A stretch of 64,000 bases of DNA from Emticicia fluvialis. Its GTDB lineage: Bacteria > Bacteroidota > Bacteroidia > Cytophagales > Spirosomataceae. The stretch covers positions 124,001-188,000 of the forward strand of contig NZ_JANUSD010000007.1 of NCBI RefSeq assembly GCF_024793945.1, written 5' to 3'. Below are positions 51,816 through 60,784 of the stretch, piece by piece. The notes below the pieces were generated by a model that was not told where the DNA came from, made no database searches, and was given only the letters and a program-made list of their open reading frames with translations. The translations under genes and the position numbers were made by a program. Position 1 is the first letter of the stretch. Every line of letters begins with the position of its first letter.

Positions 51816-53474
51816 ATGAGTAATTCGCTTTTTCGCAGGAAAGATGTCAGTAAAGCAATTCAGGAATCAGAATCGGGCGACAAAAGCCAATCACTGGCAC
51901 GCATTCTTGGCGTAAGAGACCTTACAGTGCTGGGCATAGCGGCCATTATCGGTGCTGGTATATTCAGTACAATAGGGCTGGCCAGCTTCAACGGTGGCCC
52001 TGCCGTATCACTTCTTTTTGTATTTGTGGCCATAGCCTGTGTATTTACAGCGCTTAGCTATGCACAATTTGCCTCAATGGTACCCGTTAGCGGTAGTGCC
52101 TACACTTATGCTTATGTTTCGTTTGGAGAAGTACTGGCCTGGATTATCGGCTGGGCGCTAATTCTTGAATACGCCGTATCTAACATGGTAGTGGCCATCT
52201 CTTGGTCTAGCTATTTTGTATCTATGCTGGCTGGTTTCGGCATAAAATTTCCTATGTGGCTGGCTATTGACTATACATCTGCCAAAGAAGCCTACCAGGC
52301 CGTTAAGGCGGGCGGCGCCGGCATAACCAGTGGCGATCAACTTCTGGCAACGGCCTTTAGCGAAGCCCCAGACCTGGGGTTCATCAAGGTTATATTTAAT
52401 CTGCCTGCTGGTCTTATTACAGTTCTTATTACCTCGCTTTGTTATATTGGTATCAAAGAGACGCGCAATGCCAGCAATATACTGGTTGCATTAAAAATGG
52501 GTGTTATTCTGCTTGTTATTCTGGCAGGCGCCTTTTATATAAAACCGGCAAACTGGTCGCCTTTTGCGCCCAATGGCATAGAGGGCGTTTTAAGTGGTGT
52601 AGCTTCCGTTTTCTTTGCATTTATTGGTTTCGACTCTATCTCTACTACTGCCGAAGAAGCCAAGAATCCTCAGAAAGACTTACCAAGAGCCATGTTGCTC
52701 TGTCTGCTTATCTGTACTGTATTATATGTGCTGATAACCACCGTACTTACCGGTATGGTTAACTATAAGGAACTGAACGTGGCCGACCCCCTTGCCTATG
52801 TTTTCTCAAAAGTAGGCTTTGATTTTGTAGCCGGGGTTATTTCAGTAAGCGCCGTGGTGGCTATTACCAGTGCCTTGCTGGCCTATCAGATTGGCCAACC
52901 ACGCATCTGGATGGCTATGAGCCGCGATGGGCTGATAGGTAAAAAATTCGGCGAAATTCACCCTAAGTTCAAAACACCTGGTTTTGCTACCATAGTTACC
53001 GGCTTTTTGGTAGCGGTGCCTTCGCTTTTCTTCAAAATGAGTTTCTTTGTAGACCTTACCAGTGTGGGCACTTTCTTTGCCTTTATTCTGGTTTGTGCCG
53101 GCGTTTTGTATCTCGACACCAAAGGCCTAAGCAAAGATGCCAAATTCAAAATTCCTTATATTAATGCCAAATACCTTACTGCCTTGCTGATGCTGGTTGC
53201 ATTATACATGACCTATAGAAATGGAAACCTGGTACAACATCTGGAAGCGAGACCCCTGCTGGTAGTATTCTGGCTGGTATGGCTAACCCTCTCTGTGTTT
53301 AGCTTTAAGCACAATTTCTCTTTATTACCTGTGTTGGGTATCTTAACCAACCTGTATCTGATGACAGAACTGGGCTGGTCTAACTGGCGCATGTTTATTA
53401 TCTGGATGTTACTGGGATTGGTTATTTATTTTACTTACGGCTACCAGAACAGTAAGCTGGCTAAGCAATCATGA
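51816..53474 (+). CDS. APC-family amino acid permease 2 (cationic type)
   Basis: 552 residues, about 14 membrane helices. Helix 1 carries IIGAGIFSTIG; helix 6 FFAFIGFDSISTTAEEAKNPQKDLPRAM, and IGQPRIWMAMSRDGL follows, both diagnostic of the cationic amino acid transporter/CAT-like group. The stop overlaps the ATG of the Nudix gene (ATGA). Substrate unproven. Confidence 0.9.
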   Translation: MSNSLFRRKDVSKAIQESESGDKSQSLARILGVRDLTVLGIAAIIGAGIFSTIGLASFNGGPAVSLLFVFVAIACVFTALSYAQFASMVPVSGSAYTYAYVSFGEVLAWIIGWALILEYAVSNMVVAISWSSYFVSMLAGFGIKFPMWLAIDYTSAKEAYQAVKAGGAGITSGDQLLATAFSEAPDLGFIKVIFNLPAGLITVLITSLCYIGIKETRNASNILVALKMGVILLVILAGAFYIKPANWSPFAPNGIEGVLSGVASVFFAFIGFDSISTTAEEAKNPQKDLPRAMLLCLLICTVLYVLITTVLTGMVNYKELNVADPLAYVFSKVGFDFVAGVISVSAVVAITSALLAYQIGQPRIWMAMSRDGLIGKKFGEIHPKFKTPGFATIVTGFLVAVPSLFFKMSFFVDLTSVGTFFAFILVCAGVLYLDTKGLSKDAKFKIPYINAKYLTALLMLVALYMTYRNGNLVQHLEARPLLVVFWLVWLTLSVFSFKHNFSLLPVLGILTNLYLMTELGWSNWRMFIIWMLLGLVIYFTYGYQNSKLAKQS

Positions 53475-53869
53475 AAAAGATTGATAAACTTGCCTGGATA
53501 CGCGTAGAAAACAGAAAGATATTAAGCACCAGAAGCAAAGGGAAAGATGTCTTTTATTTTCCGGGCGGTAAAAGAGAGCCTGACGAAAGCGATGAAGCCG
53601 CATTGCTGAGAGAAATACAAGAAGAACTAACCGTTGATTTGCTGCCGGATTCTTTACGTTTCTTCGGAAAATTTGAGGCACAGGCACACGGCCATGCAGA
53701 AGGCACATTGGTTATAATGACCTGCTACGAAGCAGATTATAAAGGAACCCTGACCCCCGCCGCTGAAATTGATGAAATTGCCTGGCTTGGTTACGCTGAC
53801 AGGCTCAGAAGTTCTGCTGTTGACCAGCTCATTTTCAGATACCTGAAAGAGCGTGACTTAATAGATTAA
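53471..53869 (+). CDS. Nudix hydrolase
   Basis: 132 residues with a Nudix box at 33-55: G-x5-E39, R47-E48-I-Q-E51-E52, with Thr in place of the usual last Gly. The chain starts LAWIRVENRKILSTRSKG, as in nucleotide-sanitising Nudix proteins, and hydrolyses a nucleoside diphosphate linked to an unknown moiety. It is coupled to the upstream permease by a 4-base overlap. Confidence 0.88.
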   Translation: MKKIDKLAWIRVENRKILSTRSKGKDVFYFPGGKREPDESDEAALLREIQEELTVDLLPDSLRFFGKFEAQAHGHAEGTLVIMTCYEADYKGTLTPAAEIDEIAWLGYADRLRSSAVDQLIFRYLKERDLID

Positions 53870-53904
53870 CCGACATTCTATCAATAAACCTTAACAAGAA
53901 AAAA

Positions 53905-55347
53905 TTGGCAAATTTTAAGAAAGAAATCCGCCTTTACGATGCTGTGATGCTCGTGTCGGGGTCTATGATTGGCTCCGGAATATTCATTGTCAGTGCTGAT
54001 ATTGCACGGCAGGTTGGTTCTTCGGGTTGGCTTTTGGCATCCTGGTTACTGGCAGGTGTACTAACCATGACAGGCGCCTTGTGCTATGGCGAACTAACGG
54101 CTATGTTTCCGCATGCCGGCGGGCAATATGTATTTCTTCAGAAAGCCTATGGCAAACTAACGGGTTTTCTTTACGGCTGGTCTTTCTTTGCCGTTATCCA
54201 GACGGGTACCATTGCAGCAGTTGCGGTGGCTTTTGCCAAGTATTCGGGTGTGCTTTTCCCTGATTTCATCAGTGATAAACACGAGATTTTTGTTTTAGGT
54301 GATACTTCTTTTAAACTTACAACGCAGCGTTTACTGGCTATTGTAAGCATCATTATTCTTACTTATGCCAATACCAGAGGGGTAAAGGAGGGTAAGATTA
54401 TTCAGAATATATTCAGCACTACCAAACTCGGAGCCATTGCCATGCTCATTATTCTGGGCTTTATTCTCGGAGCCAATGCCGACATTATTTCGCAGAATTT
54501 CTCTCATATATTTGATGCAACCAGCACCGCAAAAACAGGTGACGAGTGGGTAACTACGGCCATAGGCGGATTTACTATTATTCTGGCTCTGGGCGTAACA
54601 CAGGTAGGAACCTTGTTTTCAAGTGATGCCTGGAACGGATTAACATTTGCCGGAGATGAGGTGGTAGAACCCAGAAAAACTATTCCGAGAGGACTGGCCA
54701 TTGGCACCATGCTGGTAACTGTTCTGTATCTGTTAATGAACGTGGCTTATCTTTGTATTTTGCCTCTGAAAGGAGACCCTAACGGCATTGATGTGCTCAG
54801 CAGAGGTATTCAGTTTGCCAGCGAAGACCGCGTGGCTGCGGCCGCGGCCAATCTGATAGGTGGCCAGGGCTTTTCTATTGTAGTGGCCTTGTTAATTATG
54901 ATTTCTACTTTCGGGTGTAACAATGGCCTTATATTATCGGGGTCAAGGGTTTATTATACAATGGCCAGAGATGGACTATTTTTTAAGAATTTCAGTAAGT
55001 TGTCTGACAGAGGTGTACCCAAAAATGCCCTTTGGTGGCAATGTTTCTGGGCTAGCTTCTTGTGCCTGACAGGTAAATATGGCGACTTACTTGATTACCT
55101 GATGGGCGTGGTTATTTTGTTTTATGCCTTTACTATTTACGGCATCTTTATTTTACGCCGCAAAATGCCCGATGCCGAACGCCCTATCAAAGCGCCGGGG
55201 TATCCTGTTATTCCAATGTTGTATGTAATTGTGGCTTCGGCCATTGTTCTGATACTAATTAAAGAAAAACCACAATTTACTTATCCGGGGCTGGGCATAG
55301 TTGCGCTAGGCATACCGGTATATTTGTGGTTTAACCGGAAATCGTAA
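53905..55347 (+). CDS. APC-family amino acid permease 3 (TTG start)
   Basis: 480 residues, about 12 membrane helices; helix 1 GSMIGSGIFIVSADIARQVG and helix 6 SSDAWNGLTFAGDEVVEP. The frame opens with TTG at 53905 (A-rich upstream); the next ATG lies inside helix 1 and would destroy it, so TTG is the likely start. It is the third permease within 12 kb; the pairwise similarity is that of separate subfamilies, not recent duplicates. It follows the Nudix gene by 35 bases. Confidence 0.88.
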   Translation: MANFKKEIRLYDAVMLVSGSMIGSGIFIVSADIARQVGSSGWLLASWLLAGVLTMTGALCYGELTAMFPHAGGQYVFLQKAYGKLTGFLYGWSFFAVIQTGTIAAVAVAFAKYSGVLFPDFISDKHEIFVLGDTSFKLTTQRLLAIVSIIILTYANTRGVKEGKIIQNIFSTTKLGAIAMLIILGFILGANADIISQNFSHIFDATSTAKTGDEWVTTAIGGFTIILALGVTQVGTLFSSDAWNGLTFAGDEVVEPRKTIPRGLAIGTMLVTVLYLLMNVAYLCILPLKGDPNGIDVLSRGIQFASEDRVAAAAANLIGGQGFSIVVALLIMISTFGCNNGLILSGSRVYYTMARDGLFFKNFSKLSDRGVPKNALWWQCFWASFLCLTGKYGDLLDYLMGVVILFYAFTIYGIFILRRKMPDAERPIKAPGYPVIPMLYVIVASAIVLILIKEKPQFTYPGLGIVALGIPVYLWFNRKS

Positions 55348-55365
55348 AAAGCTTATGTTTATAAA

Positions 55366-55404
55366 TACAAAAAGGCGGGAGAATGAATCTTCCGCCTTTT
55401 TGTA
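55366..55404. terminator. Bidirectional terminator between permease 3 and uxaB
   Basis: TACAAAAAGGCGG pairs with CCGCCTTTTTGTA around an AT-rich loop. T runs on both strands serve the two converging genes. Confidence 0.8.
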
Positions 55405-55430
55405 TATCTGCTATTACGTTCTTTTTTCTA

Positions 55431-56897
55431 TCAGGCATATACGTTCAATGCCGATACCACCTCTTTCACACCAATCATTTGCATATTAGAAAGGTGCGTG
55501 GTTACATTTTCGGCAAATCCACGTAGTTTGGTTAAATCACTACCCCACAAAGCTTTGTTCGATAACACCTTATTCACCAACTGTTCTGTTGCGTTCTTCT
55601 GCCACAGTTTATAAAAATAGGCAGCCGAATCACACTGAATCAGATATAACTCTCCGTCTTTTTGTCCGTAATATTTGCCGTTTTCTTCTTTTACTGCTTT
55701 CATAAACAATAAATAAGCAGCAAAACCACGTGCAAAGTATTGAGGAATAGTATTAAACTCTTTATAATAGTTAAGCAATAGTGGAATGTTACGCATACGC
55801 ATCTTCATGGTATATTGCAGCGTAATGCTAATCCATTGGTGTTCAAGATACGGGTTACGGAAGCGGTCGAGCACCTCTCTGCCATAGCGCTGGCAAACCT
55901 TTGGTTCTATTTTGTAAGGAATCGCCGGCACAATCTCGGTAGTCATCAGAATGGTGATAAACTTCTCCATCAATTCGTCAGCCAATGCTTCCTTAACTGT
56001 TTCAAAGCCAGACAAATACGCCATACCGCACATCAGGGTATGTGTACCATTCAGCATCCTCAGCTTTAATTCGCGGTATTGCTCTATGTTTTTTTCTATC
56101 TTTACACCCGGGTCTGCTTCATAGAAAGACAAAACGTCTTTCACTTTGTCATCGCCTTCAATGGCCCACAGGCGGTAAACCTCTGCAATAGTCAGCAGGT
56201 CATCTTCATACCCCAGCTTATCAAACAACTCTTTCAGTTTTTCACCTTTGGGTTTACCTGGCACAATTCTGTCAACCAACGAATTACAGAACCTGTTTTC
56301 GGTATTGAGCCATTCGATGAAATCTTCAGGTAACTGATTAAATGCACAAAGTTGCAGAACAATCTCTTTTAGCTTGTCTCCATTACCAACTATCAGTTCT
56401 GTTGGCACAATAACGGCACCGGGCAAGCCAGCCAGAAAGCGTTCATACAGCCAGGCAGTCAGTTTTGCCGGAAAAGAAGCCGGAGGTGTTTGCAAAATGC
56501 TTTCTTCTACATATTGCAGGCCAACTTCTGTAGTGTTTGAAATAACAATTTCAATGGCCGGGTCTTTGGCAGTTGCCAGAATATCAGACCACTGGCTTTG
56601 CGCAGATAACACACGGCTGATAGCCGAAGAGATGATGTTCTCTTCTTTTGGCGCACCCTTGTCAATACCTCTTACACAAATTGTATACAGGTTATCCTGC
56701 TCAGCAAAAGTGTCAGCTCCACCTGAATCCGTTGATTTTACAACAACAATCCGGCCATTAAATATTCCTTCTTTGTTAGCTTTATCAATAAAATAATCGC
56801 ACAAGCCACGAAGCAAAACACCTGTACCAAATTGTAATACTTTTTCAGGAAGTTGAGTTAAAGCGGGCTCGGTAAGTAAAGATTTATCAATTTTCAT
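55431..56897 (-). CDS. uxaB: Tagaturonate reductase (altronate oxidoreductase)
   Basis: 488 residues of the mannitol-dehydrogenase family. Family marks: VLQFGTGVLLRGLCDYFID near the N-terminus (nucleotide fold), EVGLQY, FPAKLTAWLYERF, the catalytic-domain KLRMLNGTHTLMCGMAYLSG and a C-terminal SDLTKLRGFAENV. It interconverts D-tagaturonate and D-altronate with NADH in galacturonate breakdown. Its own promoter is at 56926-56956. With uxuA at the other end of the window it implies hexuronate use, although the genes are not clustered. Confidence 0.88.
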   Translation of the reverse strand: MKIDKSLLTEPALTQLPEKVLQFGTGVLLRGLCDYFIDKANKEGIFNGRIVVVKSTDSGGADTFAEQDNLYTICVRGIDKGAPKEENIISSAISRVLSAQSQWSDILATAKDPAIEIVISNTTEVGLQYVEESILQTPPASFPAKLTAWLYERFLAGLPGAVIVPTELIVGNGDKLKEIVLQLCAFNQLPEDFIEWLNTENRFCNSLVDRIVPGKPKGEKLKELFDKLGYEDDLLTIAEVYRLWAIEGDDKVKDVLSFYEADPGVKIEKNIEQYRELKLRMLNGTHTLMCGMAYLSGFETVKEALADELMEKFITILMTTEIVPAIPYKIEPKVCQRYGREVLDRFRNPYLEHQWISITLQYTMKMRMRNIPLLLNYYKEFNTIPQYFARGFAAYLLFMKAVKEENGKYYGQKDGELYLIQCDSAAYFYKLWQKNATEQLVNKVLSNKALWGSDLTKLRGFAENVTTHLSNMQMIGVKEVVSALNVYA

Positions 56898-56925
56898 TAA
56901 GGTCTACGTAAAATAGATTATTAAA

Positions 56926-56956
56926 CAAAAATAGACATTACAGGTTCTTATATCAA
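56926..56956 (-). promoter_or_regulatory. Promoter of uxaB
   Basis: TTG (56956-56954), 20 bases, TATTTTTG (56933-56926): a full match to the Bacteroidota pattern, 29 bases before the ATG. Confidence 0.7.
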
Positions 56957-57060
56957 CTAATATTCAATTTAATTCTAATACTTTTTTGCGGCGACCTTTG
57001 TACTCATCAGGTTTTTAGACATTTAATTAGTATTATATTATCCATTTATCAAGTTCAGGC

Positions 57061-57091
57061 TTGTCATAAAGTATAAAAACCAATAATTTCG
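57061..57091 (+). promoter_or_regulatory. Promoter of the terC-like gene
   Basis: TTG (57061-57063), 20 bases, TAATTTCG (57084-57091), one base from the consensus, 29 bases before the ATG. Confidence 0.55.
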
Positions 57092-57119
57092 CCCACAATT
57101 AAACCACTTTAAACCGTTA

Positions 57120-57875
57120 ATGGAACAGATTCTAACAACCGCAGCGTTGACAAGCATTGTTACCCTTACCCTATTAGAAATAGTATTAGGGGTAGATAAT
57201 ATCATTTTTGTATCTATTATTTCATCCAAATTACCCAAGGGCGAACAAAAGAAAGCCAGGCGTATCGGGCTTATTATGGCAATGGCCATTCGTATTGCCC
57301 TGCTTTTTGTTTTAGGCTGGATTCTCAGACTCGAAAAAGAGTTATTTAACCTGCAGGATATAGGCCTGCCGTGGAATATCGGCTTTAGTGGCAAAGACCT
57401 TATTTTGTTGTGCGGTGGTTTATTTTTGTTGTATAAGTCAACATCAGAGATACACCATAAACTTGAAGGTCAGGAAGAAAACGTTTCGGGTAGCAAAACA
57501 GCCTCGAAACTGTCGAGAGCCATTATTGACATTGCCGTTATCAATATGGTATTTTCTATTGACTCCATCATTACTGCCATTGGTATGACCAACAACATAA
57601 TAGTTATGGCCGTTTCGGTGGTGTTATCAACCGTTGCCATGCTTCTGTTTGCCGGAAGCGTAGGAGAATTTGTTGAAAAACACCCGACAGTGAAGATGCT
57701 GGCACTGGCGTTTCTGGTAATGATTGGTACACTGCTGGTGGCCGAGGCCTTTAAAGTACACGTACCAAAAGGCTATATTTATTTTTCAATGGCTTTCTCA
57801 TTTTTTGTAGAGATTCTGAACATCAAAATGCGTAAAAGCAGTAAGCCTGTTAACCTACACAAGGACATAAAATAA
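57120..57875 (+). CDS. TerC-family integral membrane protein
   Basis: 251 residues, about 7 membrane helices. The TerC signature acidic motifs are present: LLEIVLGVDNIIFVSIIS near the start and INMVFSIDSIITAIGM in the middle, two related repeats with a conserved Asp. The family is linked to metal (tellurite, Mn) handling and, in some bacteria, to folding of secreted proteins. No tellurite-resistance cluster is present. The start ATG is supported by the promoter spacing. Confidence 0.9.
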   Translation: MEQILTTAALTSIVTLTLLEIVLGVDNIIFVSIISSKLPKGEQKKARRIGLIMAMAIRIALLFVLGWILRLEKELFNLQDIGLPWNIGFSGKDLILLCGGLFLLYKSTSEIHHKLEGQEENVSGSKTASKLSRAIIDIAVINMVFSIDSIITAIGMTNNIIVMAVSVVLSTVAMLLFAGSVGEFVEKHPTVKMLALAFLVMIGTLLVAEAFKVHVPKGYIYFSMAFSFFVEILNIKMRKSSKPVNLHKDIK

Positions 57876-57907
57876 ACTGATTTTTTTTCAGGGGAATAGA
57901 TTAAGCA

Positions 57908-57915
57908 TATATTTG
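57908..57915 (+). promoter_or_regulatory. -7 element of plsC
   Basis: TATATTTG, consensus -7 sequence, 26 bases before the ATG at 57942; no good -33 box. Confidence 0.4.
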
Positions 57916-57941
57916 TAGAATCATTCCCCTGAATTTTGCCC

Positions 57942-58679
57942 ATGCACCGTCTTAAAAAACTATTATCTCAATTATACACAGGCTGGTGCCTTTTTTGGTT
58001 TGTATTAATCTTTCTGCTGTTATATCCGGTTGTTTACATTAGCCTTCAAAAAGAAAACTGGAAAGTTGTGGCCCATCATTGCAACCGTATCTGGGGGCAT
58101 TTCTTTTTCTTTCTGGCGGGCATGCCTGTAAAGATTATTTATGAAGCCGAAATAGACCCTAAAAAGACCTACGTTTTTTGTGCCAACCACTTCAGTTATC
58201 TTGACATTGCCCTGATGGGCACCGTACTCAAAAATTACTTTGCATTTGTAGGCAAAAGCTCGGTAAAAAACATACCCTTGTTTGGTTATATGTTTACGCA
58301 GCTACATATTCAGGTAGACAGAAGTAGTAAAGGTAGCCGTACCAAAGCCTTAACCCGTTCTATAAAAGCGCTGAAATCTGGTAGAAGTATTATGATTTTC
58401 CCGGAGGGGGGCATTCATTCTACCAGTTTTCCGCAGATGGTTCAGCCATTTAAAGACGGGGCCTTCTCAATGGCCATTGAAAACCAGGTTCCTCTGGTTC
58501 CTGTTTCGCTGGTAGATAACTATAAGGTAATGCCTGAAATACTGATGTGGCCTCACCAGATAAGGGTGGTTTTCCATGCCCCGATAGACACAACAGGTTT
58601 AACAAAAAAAGACCTGTACGACCTGAAAACACAAGTTTACGGCGTTATTCAGGGCACATTAGATAAATATAAAGCCTAA
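57942..58679 (+). CDS. plsC: 1-acyl-sn-glycerol-3-phosphate acyltransferase
   Basis: Adds the second acyl chain in phosphatidic acid synthesis at the inner membrane. 245 residues from the ATG at 57942 (the frame opens two codons earlier at TTG). A hydrophobic N-terminus anchors it; catalytic NHFSYLD (H-x4-D), VGKSSVKNIPLFG, and FPEGGIHS (the substrate-binding FPEG motif, with Gly in place of Thr) are present, then LVPVSLVDNY. It starts 66 bases after the terC-like gene. Confidence 0.9.
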   Translation: MHRLKKLLSQLYTGWCLFWFVLIFLLLYPVVYISLQKENWKVVAHHCNRIWGHFFFFLAGMPVKIIYEAEIDPKKTYVFCANHFSYLDIALMGTVLKNYFAFVGKSSVKNIPLFGYMFTQLHIQVDRSSKGSRTKALTRSIKALKSGRSIMIFPEGGIHSTSFPQMVQPFKDGAFSMAIENQVPLVPVSLVDNYKVMPEILMWPHQIRVVFHAPIDTTGLTKKDLYDLKTQVYGVIQGTLDKYKA

Positions 58680-58705
58680 AGCTCATCATTTTTAAGTATT
58701 AGTCT

Positions 58706-58713
58706 TACATTTG
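58706..58713 (+). promoter_or_regulatory. -7 element of gatC
   Basis: TACATTTG followed by CACCG; a consensus -7 sequence 65 bases before the gatC ATG. The -33 region is not obvious. Confidence 0.45.
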
Positions 58714-58778
58714 CACCGCCCGTAAATAAGAGTTTTTCAGCTACATTATTACGGTTTAAATATTGCAGAAAAAACAGT

Positions 58779-59069
58779 ATGAAAATAGAACAACAAACTG
58801 TAAAGAAAATAGCCCATCTGGCGCGTTTGGAACTAACCGAACAGGAAGAGGTAAAAATGGTAGAGGATTTATCTAAAATTCTTGACTGGATGGATCAGTT
58901 GAAAGAGCTGGACACAACCGAAGTTGCACCATTAACCCACATGAGCGAAGAAGTGAATGTGTTCAGAGAAGACATGGCTAACAACCAGCTTTCGCGCGAA
59001 AAAGGTCTTAAAAATGCACCTAAGCAAGATGGCGAATACTTTCTGGTACCTAAAGTAATTGAGCAATAA
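58779..59069 (+). CDS. gatC: Aspartyl/glutamyl-tRNA amidotransferase subunit C
   Basis: 96 residues. Small subunit of GatCAB, which converts Glu-tRNA(Gln) to Gln-tRNA(Gln), matching a tRNA-Gln gene in this window. Family pattern: VKKIAHLARLELTEQE, LSKILDWMDQLKELDT, VAPLTHM and the C-terminal KQDGEYFLVPKVI. gatA and gatB are not in the window. It converges with the following gene without a gap. Confidence 0.93.
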   Translation: MKIEQQTVKKIAHLARLELTEQEEVKMVEDLSKILDWMDQLKELDTTEVAPLTHMSEEVNVFREDMANNQLSREKGLKNAPKQDGEYFLVPKVIEQ

Positions 59070-59693
59070 TCAGTAAGCCTGCTGCTGTGCCGCCCTGCCA
59101 AAACAAAGCAGGCTTATAGCCAGCAGGTAATGGTAAAGATTGGTACTATCTACAAAACTGTTTGCCATAAAGTTCTTATTGAAAGTACCGGCAATAAGCG
59201 CTACCACAGCTAAAAGCAGCCATACAGATGCCTGCTTTGCCGCTCTAAACAACCCCCATAAACCGGCTAAAAATACAATAGGTATTGAAACCGTCAGAAT
59301 TGTATTGAGCAGCGCATAATTTTCGGTTAGTCTTACTACGCTAAAAGTTACCAAACCTAAAGCCAGAACCTCATATACCGGTAAAGCCGGCATTGGTTTT
59401 CTGAGCGCCAGAAACACACTGGCAAACACCAAACCAAATGCCCCAATGGTACCTGCCGTATGCTGAAAAAGTTCAGATATTTTAACCGCAGAAGGCATCA
59501 CCCCCAAAAAACGAAGTGTACCAAACAAAGCAGCTAAAGTAACAGACAAAACAAAGGCGCCCCAGCTTAAGCAAACAGGCAAAGGAAGCCTGAGCAGATA
59601 GCGGAAAAACACAAAAATGCCCGTTAGTGTCAGCACAGCGTCTGATATGGCATGAGATAGTTCCATTGGCTGAGTAAGGTGGTTAAAAATCAT
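59070..59693 (-). CDS. Hypothetical six-helix membrane protein
   Basis: 207 residues with about six hydrophobic segments and a start ATG at 59693 directly behind the terminator of the glucokinase gene. Charged residues are few. The opening MIFNHLTQPMELSHAISDAV and a conserved H suggest a small family known in Bacteroidota without function. There is no signal peptide. Confidence 0.65.
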   Translation of the reverse strand: MIFNHLTQPMELSHAISDAVLTLTGIFVFFRYLLRLPLPVCLSWGAFVLSVTLAALFGTLRFLGVMPSAVKISELFQHTAGTIGAFGLVFASVFLALRKPMPALPVYEVLALGLVTFSVVRLTENYALLNTILTVSIPIVFLAGLWGLFRAAKQASVWLLLAVVALIAGTFNKNFMANSFVDSTNLYHYLLAISLLCFGRAAQQQAY

Positions 59694-59725
59694 AAAAAAA
59701 GGAAGTACCCCTTAGAATACTTCCT
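59694..59725 (-). terminator. Terminator after the glucokinase gene
   Basis: AGGAAGTA (59700-59707) pairs with TACTTCCT (59718-59725); on the minus strand it is followed by seven T. It lies 20 bases after the stop of the ROK gene. Confidence 0.8.
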
Positions 59726-59745
59726 GCAAAATCTCTATTCAAAAA

Positions 59746-60654
59746 TCAGAAACACAAGCTTGCTGCACCCAGCAAGCCGGCATCATTGCCCAATGTTGCT
59801 TTTCTGATACTTAAAGTCTTCAGGTAATAAGGTGTAAGCCAGTATTCCAGCTGTTTATTGATTGACGGCATGATATAGTCAAATGAAGCAGATAAGCCAC
59901 CACCAATCAGAATAGTAGTAATGTCAAGGATTCTAATCATAGACACCAGACCACTGCCCAGCATTTCTCCTACTTCGTCGAATATCTTTTGTGCCAGCTC
60001 ATCTCCCTCTGCTGCTGCCGCTACCAAACCGGTGGTTGAGATAGTACCGTCTGCAGGCAATTGGGTTTTACCATTATAGTTTTTTCGCATGGCATTGGCC
60101 AGGTCAAGTAACTCATTTTTACCTATATTACGCTCTAATACTTTGCCATGTTTTGACGGAATATGACCAGGCTCCATTGCATTACCGCCACCGCCTTTAA
60201 ATACCTGCTTGTCTATAATCGCTGCTCCGCCGATACCTGTACCCAGCGTAACCATGATATAATCTTCCGGGATATCGCCTTCGCCAAAGTAGTATTCGCC
60301 CAAAGCCGCAGCGTTTGCATCATTCTCAAGGAAGAAATCATGATTCGGGAAACGCTCTTTCAAATCCGGAATAATGGTTATACCGTTTATTTCAGGAATG
60401 GCAGTAATTTCAATTAATGTAGAACGGTCTCTGGTTATCAGACCCGGAACACCGATCCCAACTTTCTGTACGATTTTATTTTCTGTTAACTGAATAGCAA
60501 TAGCATCGCCCAAGCGTTCTATAAAATGTCCTGATTTACGCCAGCTTGCCGTATCATGACTATAAAAATTAGAAAGTTTACCTGTTTCTGATTCAACAAT
60601 GCCCATTTTGACATTTGTGCCGCCTATATCAATTCCCAAATATTCAGTTGCCAT
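59746..60654 (-). CDS. ROK-family glucokinase-like sugar kinase
   Basis: 302 residues. ATP/phosphate motif DIGGTNVKMGI at the start, sugar-binding ENDANAAALGEYYFGEG and MVTLGTGIGGAAIID. The family's zinc motif (C-x-C-G-x2-G-C-x-E) is replaced by GHIPSKHGKVLERNIGKNEL, so this is a zinc-less variant, as in some glucokinases and polyphosphate glucokinases. Role: phosphorylation of glucose or a related sugar. Confidence 0.88.
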   Translation of the reverse strand: MATEYLGIDIGGTNVKMGIVESETGKLSNFYSHDTASWRKSGHFIERLGDAIAIQLTENKIVQKVGIGVPGLITRDRSTLIEITAIPEINGITIIPDLKERFPNHDFFLENDANAAALGEYYFGEGDIPEDYIMVTLGTGIGGAAIIDKQVFKGGGGNAMEPGHIPSKHGKVLERNIGKNELLDLANAMRKNYNGKTQLPADGTISTTGLVAAAAEGDELAQKIFDEVGEMLGSGLVSMIRILDITTILIGGGLSASFDYIMPSINKQLEYWLTPYYLKTLSIRKATLGNDAGLLGAASLCF

Positions 60655-60784
60655 TTATTATAGTTTTGTTATTTTATTCGGTTTAAGTATCCTAGTTTAT
60701 AATTTTCAACAGGTGTTTTTATATTTCCCTCAAAATTAAAAATAAATCTTAATCAAGATAATTTGTAGCAAGGAAATATTACAA

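Noticed and set aside
43610..55347. The three APC permeases as recent tandem duplicates
   Set aside because: Their motifs and lengths place them in different subfamilies.
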